A stretch of 64,000 nt of DNA from the NCBI GenBank assembly GCA_037974665.1, contig CM075767.1:22407498-22471497 (forward strand), in the 5' to 3' direction. The notes beneath the pieces were generated by a model. The model had not been told where the DNA came from, did not search any database, and saw only the letters and a program-made list of their open reading frames with translations. The stretch's first letter is position 1; each line of letters starts with the position of its first letter. Source of the stretch: Ehretia macrophylla (Eukaryota > Streptophyta > Magnoliopsida > Boraginales > Ehretiaceae). Of the stretch, positions 1 to 12,900 are shown piece by piece. Position numbers and translations under genes: made by a program.

Positions 1-894
1 CTACCCCAGAGGTGTGGTTCACCTATTGGGCATGGACCTACCTCAGGAGAAAGGGTTGTAGGATCGGGATACATCCGGAGTATCCCAACTTGTTGGTGTT
101 TGGGGTTTGCCAGCATTTGCATGAAGCTCGTGACTCGTGGCTCGTGGTTCGTGATTGAAGACTTGAAGTGGAACCGTATCCTTTTTAATGTGGTTAATTA
201 CTTGGCTTTCTATCTTGCTGGTGTATGTTGCATATATATGTTTTCTTGTGTTTGCATATCATATTGCACGCCCAGTATGTTGCATCACCTCTTTCGCTGG
301 GCAACATTGTTGCTCATTCCTCATTTGTCATGTTTCAGGAGAAGCTGAGGTGAATCCCCAGCTGTTAGAAGTAGAGGAAGAAGAAGAAGTTCACGTAGAT
401 CAAAATCCGTGACTTTGTGTGATAAGGTGGATCTTATGTGCAGTTTGCTTGGAGTTCATGTTAAATGTTGCATTTTGAGACCTTGGGGTCTTGTGTATAT
501 GTTGGCAAATGAAATCTTGTATGGTAGCGAGAGTTGTTGGATTGTAATAATGGATTTTAGATTTCATCTTCTATTGCATGCTTAGAGTGTTTATTATCCT
601 ACAAATAGAACTTAAAATTATAATTGTATCTAACTACTTTTGGTTAAAGCCAACTTGCCTCGCATACTTGTGTGCTTAAGTGGATTGATGTTGCTCCAAG
701 GCTCGGTTGGCCTTGTGAATTTGACTTGGCTTTGGAAATATTAGAAGATAGGTTGTATAAGTTGTTGCTTATAGTTCAAATGCTATAAGTGACTATTCGC
801 AGGTAACAGTTTAGTCCTTGGTACAAAGGAGACTCTGTCCGAGTGACGGGTCCGAGCCTGACCTTTAGCGTGGAGTTGGGTTCGGGGCGTTACA
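1..894 (+). mobile_element. LTR-retrotransposon LTR, 3' part (Tekay/Del-like Ty3-gypsy, inferred)
   Basis: The segment ends in ggttcggggcgttaca at 894, the kind of terminus seen on plant chromovirus LTRs. It is not followed by a primer-binding site, so it is a 3' LTR or solo LTR whose left part lies outside the window. It contains no convincing protein domain; short ORFs at 100-412 look fortuitous. A stretch around 300-340 resembles a stretch around 4100-4140 in the insertion at 2092-4688, which suggests related LTR families. Orientation is inferred from the terminus only. Confidence 0.45.
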
Positions 895-1782
895 ACAACC
901 TCCCAATTTTTGTGCCATTTTGCATTATCAATCTATTACGCATGCTAGGTTGAGGTATGAACATGTAGGCTTCATGTGCAAGCTAGGAATCAAGTTTAAA
1001 CTCAAACTTATCCATTTAATCCAAGATACAACATATAAAATCCAACTACAACAAGTCATGGTTTATACATGCTAATATGCAAGCAAATGGTTCTCTAAGG
1101 CTTAATTAGCAAGAATCATGAACACTAATAGCAATATAAAGTATAAATAATGAAAATGCTTCAACTTTAAAAGCTTGGTTTAGAAAATTCCCTTACCTTT
1201 TTTGCAAAATAAAGGCAAAATAAACTGGTAGAAAGTTAGAACACGTTATGACGAGCTCAAAAATGTTTGGTTTGGCCTTTGATCTTGTTCCTAACTACCA
1301 ATTTTGCACAAAATAGCCTAGGTTTTACTATTCACTTGAAGCTTGCTATGCTCGGCTGATGAGGGATAGAAGAAGAGTGTTTTTTCATTTTATTTTCTGT
1401 TTTAAGGTTAAGTAAAAGTCAAAATTTGGTCAAGGCAAGGTCGAATGCAAATAAAAGGTCCAAATGACTAAGTTAGCCTCTTATTTTGCTTCTAATTTCA
1501 ATTTTAATACTCTAGTAAATGTCTAAGGTGATTAAAGACTATCTTAGTCTTGATTTTAACTAGCATTTACAAGTTTTACCCGTACGTGGTCAAAGAAGAG
1601 GAAATGTCAACAATTAGCAATTCCAACGGATTTTAAAGGCACGTTTAACCTACTAAACATGTGTAAATCATATAATTGCATATATTAGGTACTAAATTAA
1701 ATAAACACATAATTTTTGCACATAAATGTCAAATAAACACGTAATTTCACATAATTCAAACTTGAGTCTCACAGTTAAAGCT
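895..1782 (-). other. Non-coding sequence with LTR-like similarity on the minus strand
   Basis: No gene is seen. The end nearest the Athila insertion (1681-1776) resembles 18060-18190 and, on the opposite strand, the start of the solo LTR at 2092. It may therefore be the beginning of a related LTR lying on the minus strand. A 5-6-bp sequence aaagct at 1777-1782 reappears at 16550-16555 and is the probable target duplication of the Athila element. Confidence 0.3.
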
Positions 1783-4700
1783 GTTGTGTGAAATCTAACG
1801 CAAGTGCACGTATCGCAACAAGTAATAAAATGATGAGTCAAGATCGTTCCCATGAGGACTGAGATTATTAACTATCGAAATTGATTTAGCTCTAATTATA
1901 TTCAGATGATCAATATTTTAGAGATTGTGATTAAAAACTAAAGAATTAACAAAACTAATGAAACTAATAACTAAACAATTGCAAATTTGATAGAAAATTT
2001 GATTCAAATATTGGGAAGCTCTAGGGGTTCCGATTTCACCAAAATTTATCCTACTCGACTCTATTGATTAATTCCAATTGACAACTATTCCTGTAAAACC
2101 CCACACGAGACTCATGTGCATTTTATAGCATTCATGTATTTTTGTATCATTTAAAATGCATTTATATTAATTAATATGCAATTTATATCATTTACGTGTT
2201 CATGTTCAACGTGCCAAAATGTTCAATTACGTGCATTATGGAGTTTTACGTGTCATAGGCATTAAAAGTACTTAAATAAGTCATGAGTAGTAACTAATTA
2301 GTTGTAATTCAACCAAAAAGGCAAACTAGCAATACATAACTTAGTTGGAGGGCAAGGTGGTCATTTGGCCATTTGATATTTTGATCACCTAACTTATACT
2401 ATTCTCTCCCACTCAAAACATACACAACACACTCAACACATACTAAAATTCTGCACACACACACACACACAAAACATACATCCATACACGCCTAAGAGAG
2501 AGAGAGGGGAAGGAGAGAAAAACAAAGAGGAAGAAGAAGAAAGAAAGTTGATGTCAGCCATTTCAAGCCATTCTTGAGCTTTCTCTTGCCTTCAACTACA
2601 CTACTCTAGCATTTTCTTGCATCCTTGAGGTGAGGGTTGTTTTCTTAAAAGTTTTCAAAGCTATGTTGAGCATGATTATGATTGTATATGTATATTAATA
2701 TTACTATAGCTTGCATATCTAAGCTTGGATGAGGAGATTGAGTATTTGTGTGTTGTAGATCTAGGAATTGTAATTTCATGGTGGGTGATGGTTGATTGTG
2801 GTATGGGGTGGTTTTGGTTGAGTTTGAACTCTTGTATGATGCATAAGACTACATTGAACATGCTTGATTGATGGTAAGAGTTTGTGTGGATTGATAGGTT
2901 GATTTTTGAAAAAATTGTGTCTTTCTCGTGCAGCTATCCGAGCGTTACAACCTCTATCCGGTCGCTTGGATAGAAGCCATAACGCTAGGCAGAACGCTTC
3001 GATCCGGGCGTTACTTGTTTCATCCGAGCGACCGGATGAAGGCTACAATGCCCAGATGTATGACAGCTTTACGCAGTGATTTTCCGGAGGCCATATCTCA
3101 TTCGTTTCAACTCCGAATTTCATTCCGTTTGATTCCAGAACTATCTACATTAGATAAGCTTCAATTCTAGACCAAAATAAAATTAATTTGAGTTTGGAAA
3201 AATAGACAAATTTACCTCCAAAGTTAGGCTAATGCAGAAGCACTGGCCAAAATGAAAGGATCTTGTTTTAGAGATTTCGGAAGCTATCGATGTCGGATTG
3301 AGGCACGGTCAGATGTGTTAGAACCATATCGAACCCTAGATTATTAAGGTGGAATTTAATTGTGGTTTTATTGTATTTTCTTGATGTCATATGTCTAGCA
3401 TGATCAATAACCATTTAGAAGCATTAATTGTGGTACTATGAATGTTTATAAATGCCCTTATTCACATGTTTGCTTACTAAGCCATATGATATAAACTTGA
3501 ACATGCTTCAATCATGTAATTTCTTAGTATTCTTGAATAAATTTGGCTCATGTATAAGTTTGAACATGCTTAGATTATGCTCAAATAATGAATATGCTTG
3601 AATAAGCTTGAATCATATATATATGTTCGAATATGCTTGCTTGTTATCCGGGTCAGAGCAACCTACTTTGTTGCCTCCCCTCTATGTTATTATTTATGTT
3701 ATGGTTACAATGTTAACCGCTATGGGCGCGATAGTTGCAACTGCACTATGGGCATAGTAGCGTTCGTTTCCTCTGGGTAGCATCGGGCTACCAGTCGATC
3801 TCGACTACCATGGTCCCCAGTAGATATCCGAATATCAACTAAGGGTTTGGGGATATTGATGAAGATTGATTCAAGGCCGACCGACTACAGCAACTGCAAG
3901 AACAACTGTATCCTTTTGATTTATGGTAAAACTACATTTGCTTGGGCCCTTGAGGACCTCGGAGGGTAGAGTTATGTGGTGCTACTTGTTATTTATTTCT
4001 TGTACTCAATTGTCACTCATGCATATCATGTTTTCAAGAAAGGCTTTCTAAATGGAAAAATGTTTACGAAAACCACCCGTGACTTTTAATCCTCGCTAAG
4101 CTAGTTGTAGCTCATTCCTCTTTCTTTACTATTTCAGGTATAGTCGAGCCTACCAGTTATTGAAAAGCTCTTTTGAAGTGCTACTTCAAGCTTGCCCCTT
4201 TCGTGTCTACGTGCTTGTTTCGGAAATAAGCTTTTTTTGTAACAAGAACATTTTATGTAACTGCATAAGTTGTTATTTTGTAAATTCCCTTGGATTATTT
4301 GCTTGTATCTTAATGGTGCCAACTCTTGGGGAACTTTAATGTAGTGAATAGATTTGTGAGATGTAATTGATGGACTTAAAATTGTAAGTATGTATTTAAT
4401 GGTTGTAGCTTTAATGGTTAGTGATGAAGTTTGTATAATATATGCGTTTGAGAAAATCTTGTAATAGGTAATGTAACTGTAGTATTAGCAACTTGGATGT
4501 TTAATTCTTGGAAGTTAGAGCTCGAACTAGTATATTATGCCTTAGCGGACTAAGAGGAGTGATCTTCTTAAGCCGTGACATCACGGTCCTGGATTTTTGA
4601 AGTCTATGTAAGTTGAATGTAAACCTTTTTGTTTCAATAATGCGGTATCAAAGACTATTACATTAATTAGGAAAATGGGATCGTGAAAATTCCTTATGCT

Positions 4701-5617
4701 GCTAACAATTTCACTAAAGTAGATATTAATATTTCTCAAACATCAATAACCTATCCCAATAAGCAAGCTACCTATATCTCTGTGATAACTATGAACTCAT
4801 AGAACGCATTAAGCCCTAGAAATTTAAACGTTGCACTAGATCTCATAACTATCTCTAGCTTATGATAATTTAATGATACCCCACACATGGTCTAGTCTAG
4901 TTATCACTTCTCAGTCTCAAACAAAACCACAAAACAAGCAATTATTGGTCAAATAATCACAAGCATTAAGTGTAGTGTGAAATACTCAGCATAAAAATAG
5001 AATAATCAATCAATCAATCAATTCAACATAATTCGAGTAATCAAAATCTGGCTACATCGTAGCCCTAGAAGAATGATCTAGCAACTCATAATAAATGTAA
5101 ATAAAATCTAAAGTCTATTAAAATTCATGATGAGATAGAGAGAAAAAAAACTAGAAATCTCAAGAAAGACGTGGCAAAATCTTGTCTCTAATCCGTCCTT
5201 CCTCGTCAATCCTCAGTTTCCTTGCGTTTTCTCCTCTCCAAAAAAAATTGTTTTTGCTTTCCAAAATAGCCGCCAGAAAAGAACCTCTCATTCTAATGTC
5301 TGATGCCTTGTTTTATCATAGGGTTTTTTCTTTTTGCGCATTTTTACCAAATTACCCTTAAATTTCTTGCGACGTTACGCAGCTGCGACTTGACTGTGCT
5401 ACTTCTATTTGTTCTTCAATCTTTTCACTAGTTGCATAAAAGCTTGTCCTTGTTCATTTTTTCCTCAATCTTGGCCCCAAAGTCCATGTCTTCTCATATA
5501 ATTCACCTACATCGCAAAACAAATATAGAACCAATCAAATTGTTCATAAATTACTTAAGAACTAACAAAATTTAAGTGAAAAGGCACTGAAATAATATAT
5601 CAATATTGCACCCAACA
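1783..5617 (-). repeat. Athila 3' LTR (left copy), split by an insertion
   Basis: The LTR runs from tgtgtgaaatctaacg at about 1785 to gcacccaaca at 5617. It matches 15338-16549 throughout, apart from a foreign block at 2092-4688. Without that block it is about 1235 bp, against 1212 bp for the other LTR. The coding strand of the element is minus, so this copy is the 3' LTR. Confidence 0.88.
2092..4688 (+). mobile_element. Solo-LTR-like insertion inside the Athila LTR
   Basis: The Athila LTR is interrupted exactly here; the uninterrupted sequence is seen at about 15645 (gacgactattccttatg). The 5-bp attcc is present on both sides (2087-2091 and 4689-4693), as expected of an LTR-element integration. 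The block begins tgtaaaacccc, similar to chromovirus LTR starts, but does not end in an obvious CA. It has no RT, integrase or gag homology in any frame, so it reads as a very long solo LTR (about 2.6 kb). A (CA)n/(GA)n-rich stretch lies at 2450-2545. Family assignment is inference. Confidence 0.6.
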
Positions 5618-5630
5618 AACACCCCCAAAC
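5618..5630 (-). other. Athila polypurine tract
   Basis: On the minus strand the sequence next to the 3' LTR is gtttgggggtgtt, the G-rich tract typical of Athila elements. It primes plus-strand DNA synthesis during reverse transcription. It directly abuts the LTR end cccaaca at 5617. Confidence 0.75.
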
Positions 5631-7116
5631 TTAAGCTTTGCTTGTCCTCAAGCAAAAGACACAACTAAAGAAAGAAACAAATTAGAAACTAAAGACTCGA
5701 CACAAAATAACTCACGAAAGCAATGCTATAGGATAGTAAATTTTCACGACCTCAGTAGCTTTTTCCCAACTCAAGAGGTGACTTACAATCATAGGCATGA
5801 GAAATCTCAACTTCACATAAGTCTCATTTAACTTCAAATCCCCCAAGTGAGTGTGTGAATAACCTCTATCCTAATCAATTGTACCCAGATGAGTTTATGC
5901 AAGCTAAGCGAATTTTCAATGTGAATCTGTTATGCTCAATCACTTAGGACTTCATAGGCTTACTTTTCATGCCACTCTCCACTAATGTAAGTTAATCATA
6001 GCATTAAAGATCAGTAGGACTTTTCATTTGGTTGTAACATGTGGCTAGGGTCAAGGTAGGATAATGGATATAATAAATGGCTAAACTACCTATAAGCACA
6101 CAACTATTCGCGAATGTTCAATGGAGCACATGCCAACTCCACTTCGTACCACCATAATTATTCAACATATCTCTTTTCTTTCTTCTTTCATTTCACTTCC
6201 TCAACATTCATTCACAACATTTGAAAACACATAAAGACTCTACACTCTCCCAAACTTGCATTTTGATATTAATTACAAGGAATGTGGCTCTTCTCTTTTC
6301 TTTTCATTCTTTTCTTTTTCTATTTTTTTCTCAATATTTCATTTTTTTTCTCTGAAACAAAACAACACATCACCAAATCATCATACCTCCCATCATTCAA
6401 TACAAAACATGGCTCCATATAATCATCCTAGAACAATCATATGTTACAGGTAGGAGGGTCATAATATGGGGAAAACAACTTATTAAGTTAAGGAAGAATC
6501 TGTAAGTTACATAAGAAAGAAAATGCTAAGTAGGCTCAAATTGGTGGACTAGGGGTATTCAATTATTACAAGGGTTGGCTTGAAAGGCTCAAACGATCCA
6601 AAGATGGCCTAAATCATTTCTCTAATGCTATACAACCTAGGATTTCGCCTCGAGTGACAATCAAGCAAGTTCTAAAGCCCTATACTCATTTTTCTATTCA
6701 CTTAAACTCACATAATCCTTCTCTAAGCAACAACATAACTAGACGAGGCTAAGTGCGCATTAGATGGAGATTTTTTATAAAACAAATCTATGCTTCAGTC
6801 AGTTATCCTCACTACTATTATGTCATTCATACGCTACTCATCATTGGCCTATTTCTTATCTTTTCAGCATTACTTTCAAAAATTATTTTTTTTTCTTTCA
6901 ATTTTTCAATTTTTCAATTTTTTTTCTTTTTCTGAATTTAAATAATGAAAACACGTAATGAAAATAACTAAAATATGTAACACTAACACCAAAAATAACA
7001 CATAACTCAAAACAAGTAGAGAGACGCCACCCTCAAACTTTAAAGGAAGACATTGTCCTTAATGTGAAAACACTAAAAAGAAAAGGAGGAACAACTTCCC
7101 TGAATAGCTGGTGGAG
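5631..7116. other. Athila 3' untranslated spacer
   Basis: No gene is seen. The stretch is AT-rich with long poly-T/poly-A tracts (6280-6360, 6880-6940) and lies between the second Athila ORF and the polypurine tract. Short ORFs here are products of the low-complexity sequence. Confidence 0.6.
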
Positions 7117-8146
7117 TCATTCATCATCAGGAGGGAAGTAGTGACTAGTCGGCAGAAAGGGGCGTAAAGCACGTGCTGGCGGAGCACCCAATTTCTTGCC
7201 CAACTTTACCATGTACCTAAAACTCTGCTCTTGTCTGGCAACTAACTCATCTTGCCGCTGGAGAAGTAACAGCAAGCGCTCCCCAAGTCGGTCTTCCTGC
7301 TCTAACCGCTCATGTCGCCCCTTATCCATGTCCTGGCACAACTGTGCTATGTCCTGGCGCAAGGCCTGAATATCTGGGATAGGGGCCTCTCCCTAATCTA
7401 TCTGTTCAGTCTCCTGTTGTGCCATGCGAGCCCTCAAAGTTTCTATGGTAATCTGCGTCAATGGGGCTTGAGGCTGCAACACATCCTCAATCGCTGAGAC
7501 TGGCACACCACCTGCAAGACATAAACCTGTAATCAATGCTGGGTGAGGCAATCCCCAAGTAGTTCGGCCCTTCAAATACTCTAAGATCGACTGCTCAATT
7601 AATTTCCCAATGTCAATGCTGAACTGGTTACCAATGGCATAATTCAACATTGCGCGCTCTCTAGAGACTTCATACGTATTCCCTGTCGGTAAGATGGTGG
7701 CACAGATGAAGATGTGCCACGCTTTAATTTCTTTTCGCATGCCAGAGGACGGGAAACTCACAAACTTATCACCTTTCTTTTTCCATGTGACACGATCATC
7801 TGTTAAATACCTGATAGATTCGATTGATAGTGCCCCGGTCAAACACAACAGGCTTTCCACAAACCATAACCCTCTTGTCTTGGTGCTCTGGTGCATTATC
7901 ATAAAACTCCCTAACCAACAATACATAACACGACCTAGGAGATTTGATGAAATGAGTCCATTGCCGCGATTTAGCTTGTCGTGCAATTATAGGTCCAGGT
8001 TCCTCAAAACCACGCTCGACGACCAAAGATTTTTTTATGATACTCTCAGTATAGTGAGCTTTAGCTTTCTCACTAACAAATATGTGCGTATTCAAAGCAG
8101 GCCTAGAGGCACCAGAGGTAAAACCTCGTTTCCTTTTAAGAGCCAT
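7117..8146 (-). pseudogene. Athila second ORF (putative plant transposon protein family)
   Basis: Translation begins with MALKRKRGFTSG at 8146 and shows a conserved core: VREFYDNAP, VMVCGKPVVFDRGTINRIY, VTWKKKGDKF, EIKAWHIFICATILPTG, then a C-terminal charged coiled-coil-like tail (ERLLLLLQRQDELVARQEQ). I recognise this as the plant 'putative plant transposon protein' domain found in the region downstream of pol in Athila-like elements. Its function is not known. One frameshift near 7800-7830 moves the reading frame, and one in-frame TAG at 7393-7395 precedes the tail; otherwise the frame is open. It is thus less decayed than pol of the same element. Full length would be about 340 residues. 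Confidence 0.7.
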
Positions 8147-9987
8147 AACTATCCAGAAAAATCAGTCAAAGTCAATTGTTCACTCACACCCCCACAACAA
8201 AATCACTGTCTACTCCATGCTATAGCATGCAATCGCCCACAACACAAGACTACAGTCCCATGCGATACTACGTAACTACGAATCACTCAACAAACTCAAG
8301 AAAAAATCACAACGATCACAAGCAATAAAACTCAGTTGACAACAAAGCATTTACAAAATACCCAACCAACACAAGGCACCACCACTGTTATCACCCAAAC
8401 AAGAGAGCCTACCAGAACTACTTCAAAAGATTGCAAGTCACCAATCAGTCAACAAAAGTACACCTGGCAAAACTGAGCTAACAACAAAACAATCACAAGA
8501 TTCTCAACCAATACATCAACGTGACAAGGAAGAAACTGAAATAGTTCGAAGGCCACAGAAGATCAATAACAACAAAAGAAATCAACAGCAACTTGTAACT
8601 ACTAAAACCACCAATGAACTATCATCAAAGTGTCCCCACACGACGTAATTGAAAGACCAGCAATATCAACGGTACCAAAAAAAAAACAAAAAGGTCACCA
8701 ACTCACTCCCACAACCGTGTGCAACTGCCCTCGTTAGCGTGCAATTCAATTTTTTTTTTCGAACGTCAAGCACAAACGATCAAGTACTTTTGAGATTCAA
8801 AATACCACCAGTCCAAACAATCCGGCATGCCCGCTAACATCAAGAAAGTTTCTATTTTTTGTTTTTTATTTTTGGAATGCTGTCTACTAGCGAGTAACGC
8901 AGATCAAAAACTCAAAAACAAAGCACTCACCAAGACAATAAGGTGTTGTCGCCGCTGCTCTGTTCGCAGTGCTGGCTGAAGGTGTGAGAGGCTTGGTGAT
9001 GTGGGTAATGCATATGGTCGTGAGCAGAGAGGCCGTCGTAGGTGCCGTGGAGTATCTCCTCGACGGTACACGTGAAGGCTAGAAGGCGTTAAGCTCTGGT
9101 GGTGGCATCGTGTATCGCGCGGGTGGGTTGAGAAAGAGGACGTGATACAAGTGGCGGAGAGAGAGAGCAACAGAGGAAAACTATAAGAGACGTTGTTGTT
9201 ACCGGTGCCGTGAAGGGCCTTTGTCGGCGGCGATCGTAAGGTGCTTAGCATTTGGGTGGTAATGATGGAGATGAAGGGTTCGGTGGTGGTGTGTTGAGAG
9301 AAAAAAAGTTTTTGAAGGGTCTGATTTGAGCTTGGTATTTGGGTAGGAGTTTTGAATGGGTTTTATTGTGGTTATGGGTCGATTTTGGGGTCTGGAATAT
9401 GGGTGGGTTGGATCTAATTTGGGTGATTGTGAAATGTGGTTTTGATATGGTGTGGGTTAGGTCTAGAGGATATGGGCCGTGGGTTGGGTAGAGAGTTTGT
9501 GGTTTGTTTCAGGTCTGGTAGATGAGCTTGGTAAACGGTGATAATGATGATTTTTTTTTCTTTTCGAACGTCATTGTAGAGGACATCAGCGTAGTAGCGC
9601 CATTTTTTAGCGCAACGACGCTATTTCAAAAACGTAACTTTTAAGGACGCTAGCGCAGTTGCTTTAGAATTTAGCGCAACAGCGCTACTGCACAACTTTA
9701 TTTCTGATTGTTTTTTTCTTGCATGCACGCATTCCCTTCACTCCAAACACGAATTTCTCCATATTTTCTCTGTTAAATGACTTGGTAGAACCTCTCCTTG
9801 CCTCGGCTCCCCCCAAACTTTTTCTTGAACCTATTATGACAATAAAAATCGACAATTAACTTCGACAACTATAACAAAAAAATTAACTAAAAACAACTAA
9901 AACTATTAAATCAAGAAAAGTAAGAAACTTCGGGTTGCCTCCCGAAAAATGCTTGTTTTAACGTCGACGGCCCGACGAAGTAATTTT
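8147..9987. other. Athila spacer between pol and second ORF
   Basis: No supported gene. The spacer is rich in poly-A stretches and simple sequence, typical of the long pol-to-ORF2 gap in Athila elements. 9590-9700 repeats the words agcgca and agcgct several times, with no recognised role. A 115-residue open frame on the minus strand (8904-9251) has no recognisable domain. Confidence 0.5.
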
Positions 9988-12900
9988 TCAAGCCGAGTTG
10001 AGGTAGACAACAGACTTGTGCTTATCAAACTCATCATCCCAATAAGTCTTCAACCGTTGTCTGTTAACCTTGAACGTCTCCATCTCTAGATGATTTACTT
10101 CAACAACTCCATAGGGAAATACCTTTGTTATAACAAAAGGGCCAGACCATCTTGATTTAAGCTTTTCGGGAAACAAGCAAAGCCTTGAGTTGTATAAAAG
10201 AACTTTCTGACCAGGCAAGAACTCCTTTCGTGAGATGTGCTTATCATGCCATGCTTTTGTTCTCTCCTTGTAAATCTTTGCATTCTCATAAGTTTCATTC
10301 CGGAACTCTTCCAACTCATTCTATTGCAAAAGTCTATTTTCTCCTGCAGCTTGCATATCCAGATTCAACTGCTTCATTGCCTAATATGCCTTGTGCTCGA
10401 GCTCCGCTGGTAAATGGCAAGCTTTCCCATATACCAAGTTGTAAGGTGACATCCCAATTGGTGTTTTGAATGCAGTCCGCTATGCCCAAAGTGCATCATC
10501 AATCTTCTTGGCCCAATCTTTGCGTGAATTGCCTACTGTTTTCTCAAGAATCTTCTTTATTTCTCGATTTGAAACTTCTGCTTGCCCATTGGTTTGAGGA
10601 TGGTAGACAAGGGATTTCCGATGCTTAACACCATATTTGAGTAAGAGGGCTTCAAACTGCTTGTTGCAAAAGTGAGTACCTTCGTCACTGTTTATCGTTC
10701 AAGGTGTGCCAAACCTTGTAAAAATGTTCTTCTTCAGAAAATTTAACACTACCGCACCATCATTTGTTGGAGTCACCACCACTTCTACCCATTTAGATAC
10801 GTAATCAACTGGCAACAAAATGTATTTGTTATTATAAGAGGAAGGGAAAAGCCCCATGAAATCGATTCCCCACACATCAAAAAGTTCAACTTCAAGAATG
10901 TTCTGCAATAGCATCTCATTCCTTCTCGAGATATTCCCTAATCTTTGGCATTTGTCGCATGCGACAACAATAGTGTGAGCATCTTTAAACAAGCTAGGCC
11001 AATAAAAACTTGATTGGAGCACTTTTGCCGCTGTTCTGTTGCCTCCAAAATGACCTCCACACTCAAGTGTGTGGCAATGCCTCAAAATATCTTCCATCTC
11101 CTCTTCTGGAACACACTTTCTGATCACTTGATCGACACAATGCTTGTCGAGTATAAAGGTCTTCACAATAATAATGCTTCATATCAGATAAAAATTTCTT
11201 CATTTGCTGATAATTAAGATCTGCTGGGATTACCTTCGCTGCTAGAAAATTCACAAAGTCAGCATACCATAGAAGAGTCTAAGTAGATTGTATTGCGAGA
11301 ATCTTTTCATCTTGAAAGTCATCTTCAATAGGTGGCTTCACCATCTCAATCTTTGCTGGTAATTCAAGTCTAGAAAGGTGATCTGTTACCAATTTTTTTG
11401 TGCCTTTCTTATCCCTGATTTCCAAATCGAACTCTTATAACAATAACACCCAACGAATGAGCCTTGGCTTCGCATCCTTCTTGGCCATAAGGTACTTAAT
11501 AACTGAATGATCAGTGTAAACGATTACCTTATTTCCAATCAGATAAGGACGAAACTTGTCAAAGGCGAATACTATTACGAGCAACTCTTTCTCTGTTGTT
11601 GCATAGTTAAGTTGTGCATCATTAAGAGTGTGACTCACATAGTAAATAACATGAAACACCTTGTTCTTTCGCTGCCCCAAAACTGTTCTTACTGCGTAGT
11701 CGCTTGCATCACACATCAACTCAAAGGGTAACTCCTAATCAGGTGCTACTACAATAGGTGCTGATACAAGTTTCTCCTTGATTGTTACAAATGCACGTTC
11801 CCAATTTTTATCCTACACAAATGGAACATTCTGCGCCAAAAGAGTTGAGAGTGGTTTGGCGATCTTTGAAAAATCCTTGATGAATCTCCTATAGAACCCT
11901 CCATGTCCCAAAAAACTTCTAACCCCTTTCACATTTATTGGCACTGGCAACTTCTCTATGGTCTTAATCTTCACACGATCGTTTTCAATACCTTTAGCTG
12001 AGATGCGATGCCCCAAGACAATTCCTTCACACACCATGAAGTGACACTTCTCCCAATTTAGCACCAAATTTGTCTCCTCGAATCTTTTCAATACTAACTC
12101 CAAATTGTAGAGACAATTATCAAACGACGTACCCAACACAGAAAAGTCATCCATAAATACCTCAATTCCTCGCTCTACCAAATCTGAGAAGATAACCATC
12201 ATGCATCTCTGAAAAGTACCTGGTGCATTACATAATCCAAATGGCATTCTCCGAAAGACGAATGTACCCTAAGGACATATAAACGTGGTTTTCTCTTGGT
12301 CTTCTGGTGCAATAGCTATTTGATTGTAGCCAGAGTAACCATCCAAGAAACAATAGTACTCATGTCCTGCCAATCTATCAAGCATCTAATCAACAAAGGG
12401 CAAGGAAAAGTGGTCCTTTCTCGTAGCCTTGTTCAACTTCCTATAGTCGATACACACCCTCCACCCAGTAACAGTCTGAGATTGGGTAAATTACTCCTGC
12501 ATCTAACCATTTCAAAACCTCATTTCGCACCACCTCTTTTATTGTCGGATTAAGTCGTCTTTGTGCATCAATTGATGGTTTGCTATTATCCTCCATAAGA
12601 ATACGATGCATGCACATAGAGGGACGAATTCCCTTAATATCTGCCAAAGACCAACCAATCGCTGATTTGTGAGTTCTAAGCACTCTTAGTAATTTATCTT
12701 CTTCTTTGGTAAAGAGCGACGAAGAGATGATTACTGGAAGTGTGTCTGACTCGCCCAAATATATGTAGCGCAGATGTATTGGTAGAGGTTTCAATTCCAA
12801 CACAGGTGGTTGCTCAACTGATGGCTTCGAACGTGCAGAACCTTTTCCCAATTCTTCAAAATATTTTTGCCTATTTAGTTCAAACGAATCCATCCAATTT

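Noticed and set aside
100..412. Two overlapping plus-strand frames of 82 and 74 residues
   Set aside because: They lie in LTR-type sequence, have no domain and overlap in different frames.
7694..8275. 193-residue plus-strand frame
   Set aside because: It is the antisense shadow of the Athila second ORF.
8904..9251. 115-residue minus frame, Ser/Pro/Leu-rich
   Set aside because: It lies in the Athila spacer, lacks any domain, and its composition follows local CT-rich sequence.
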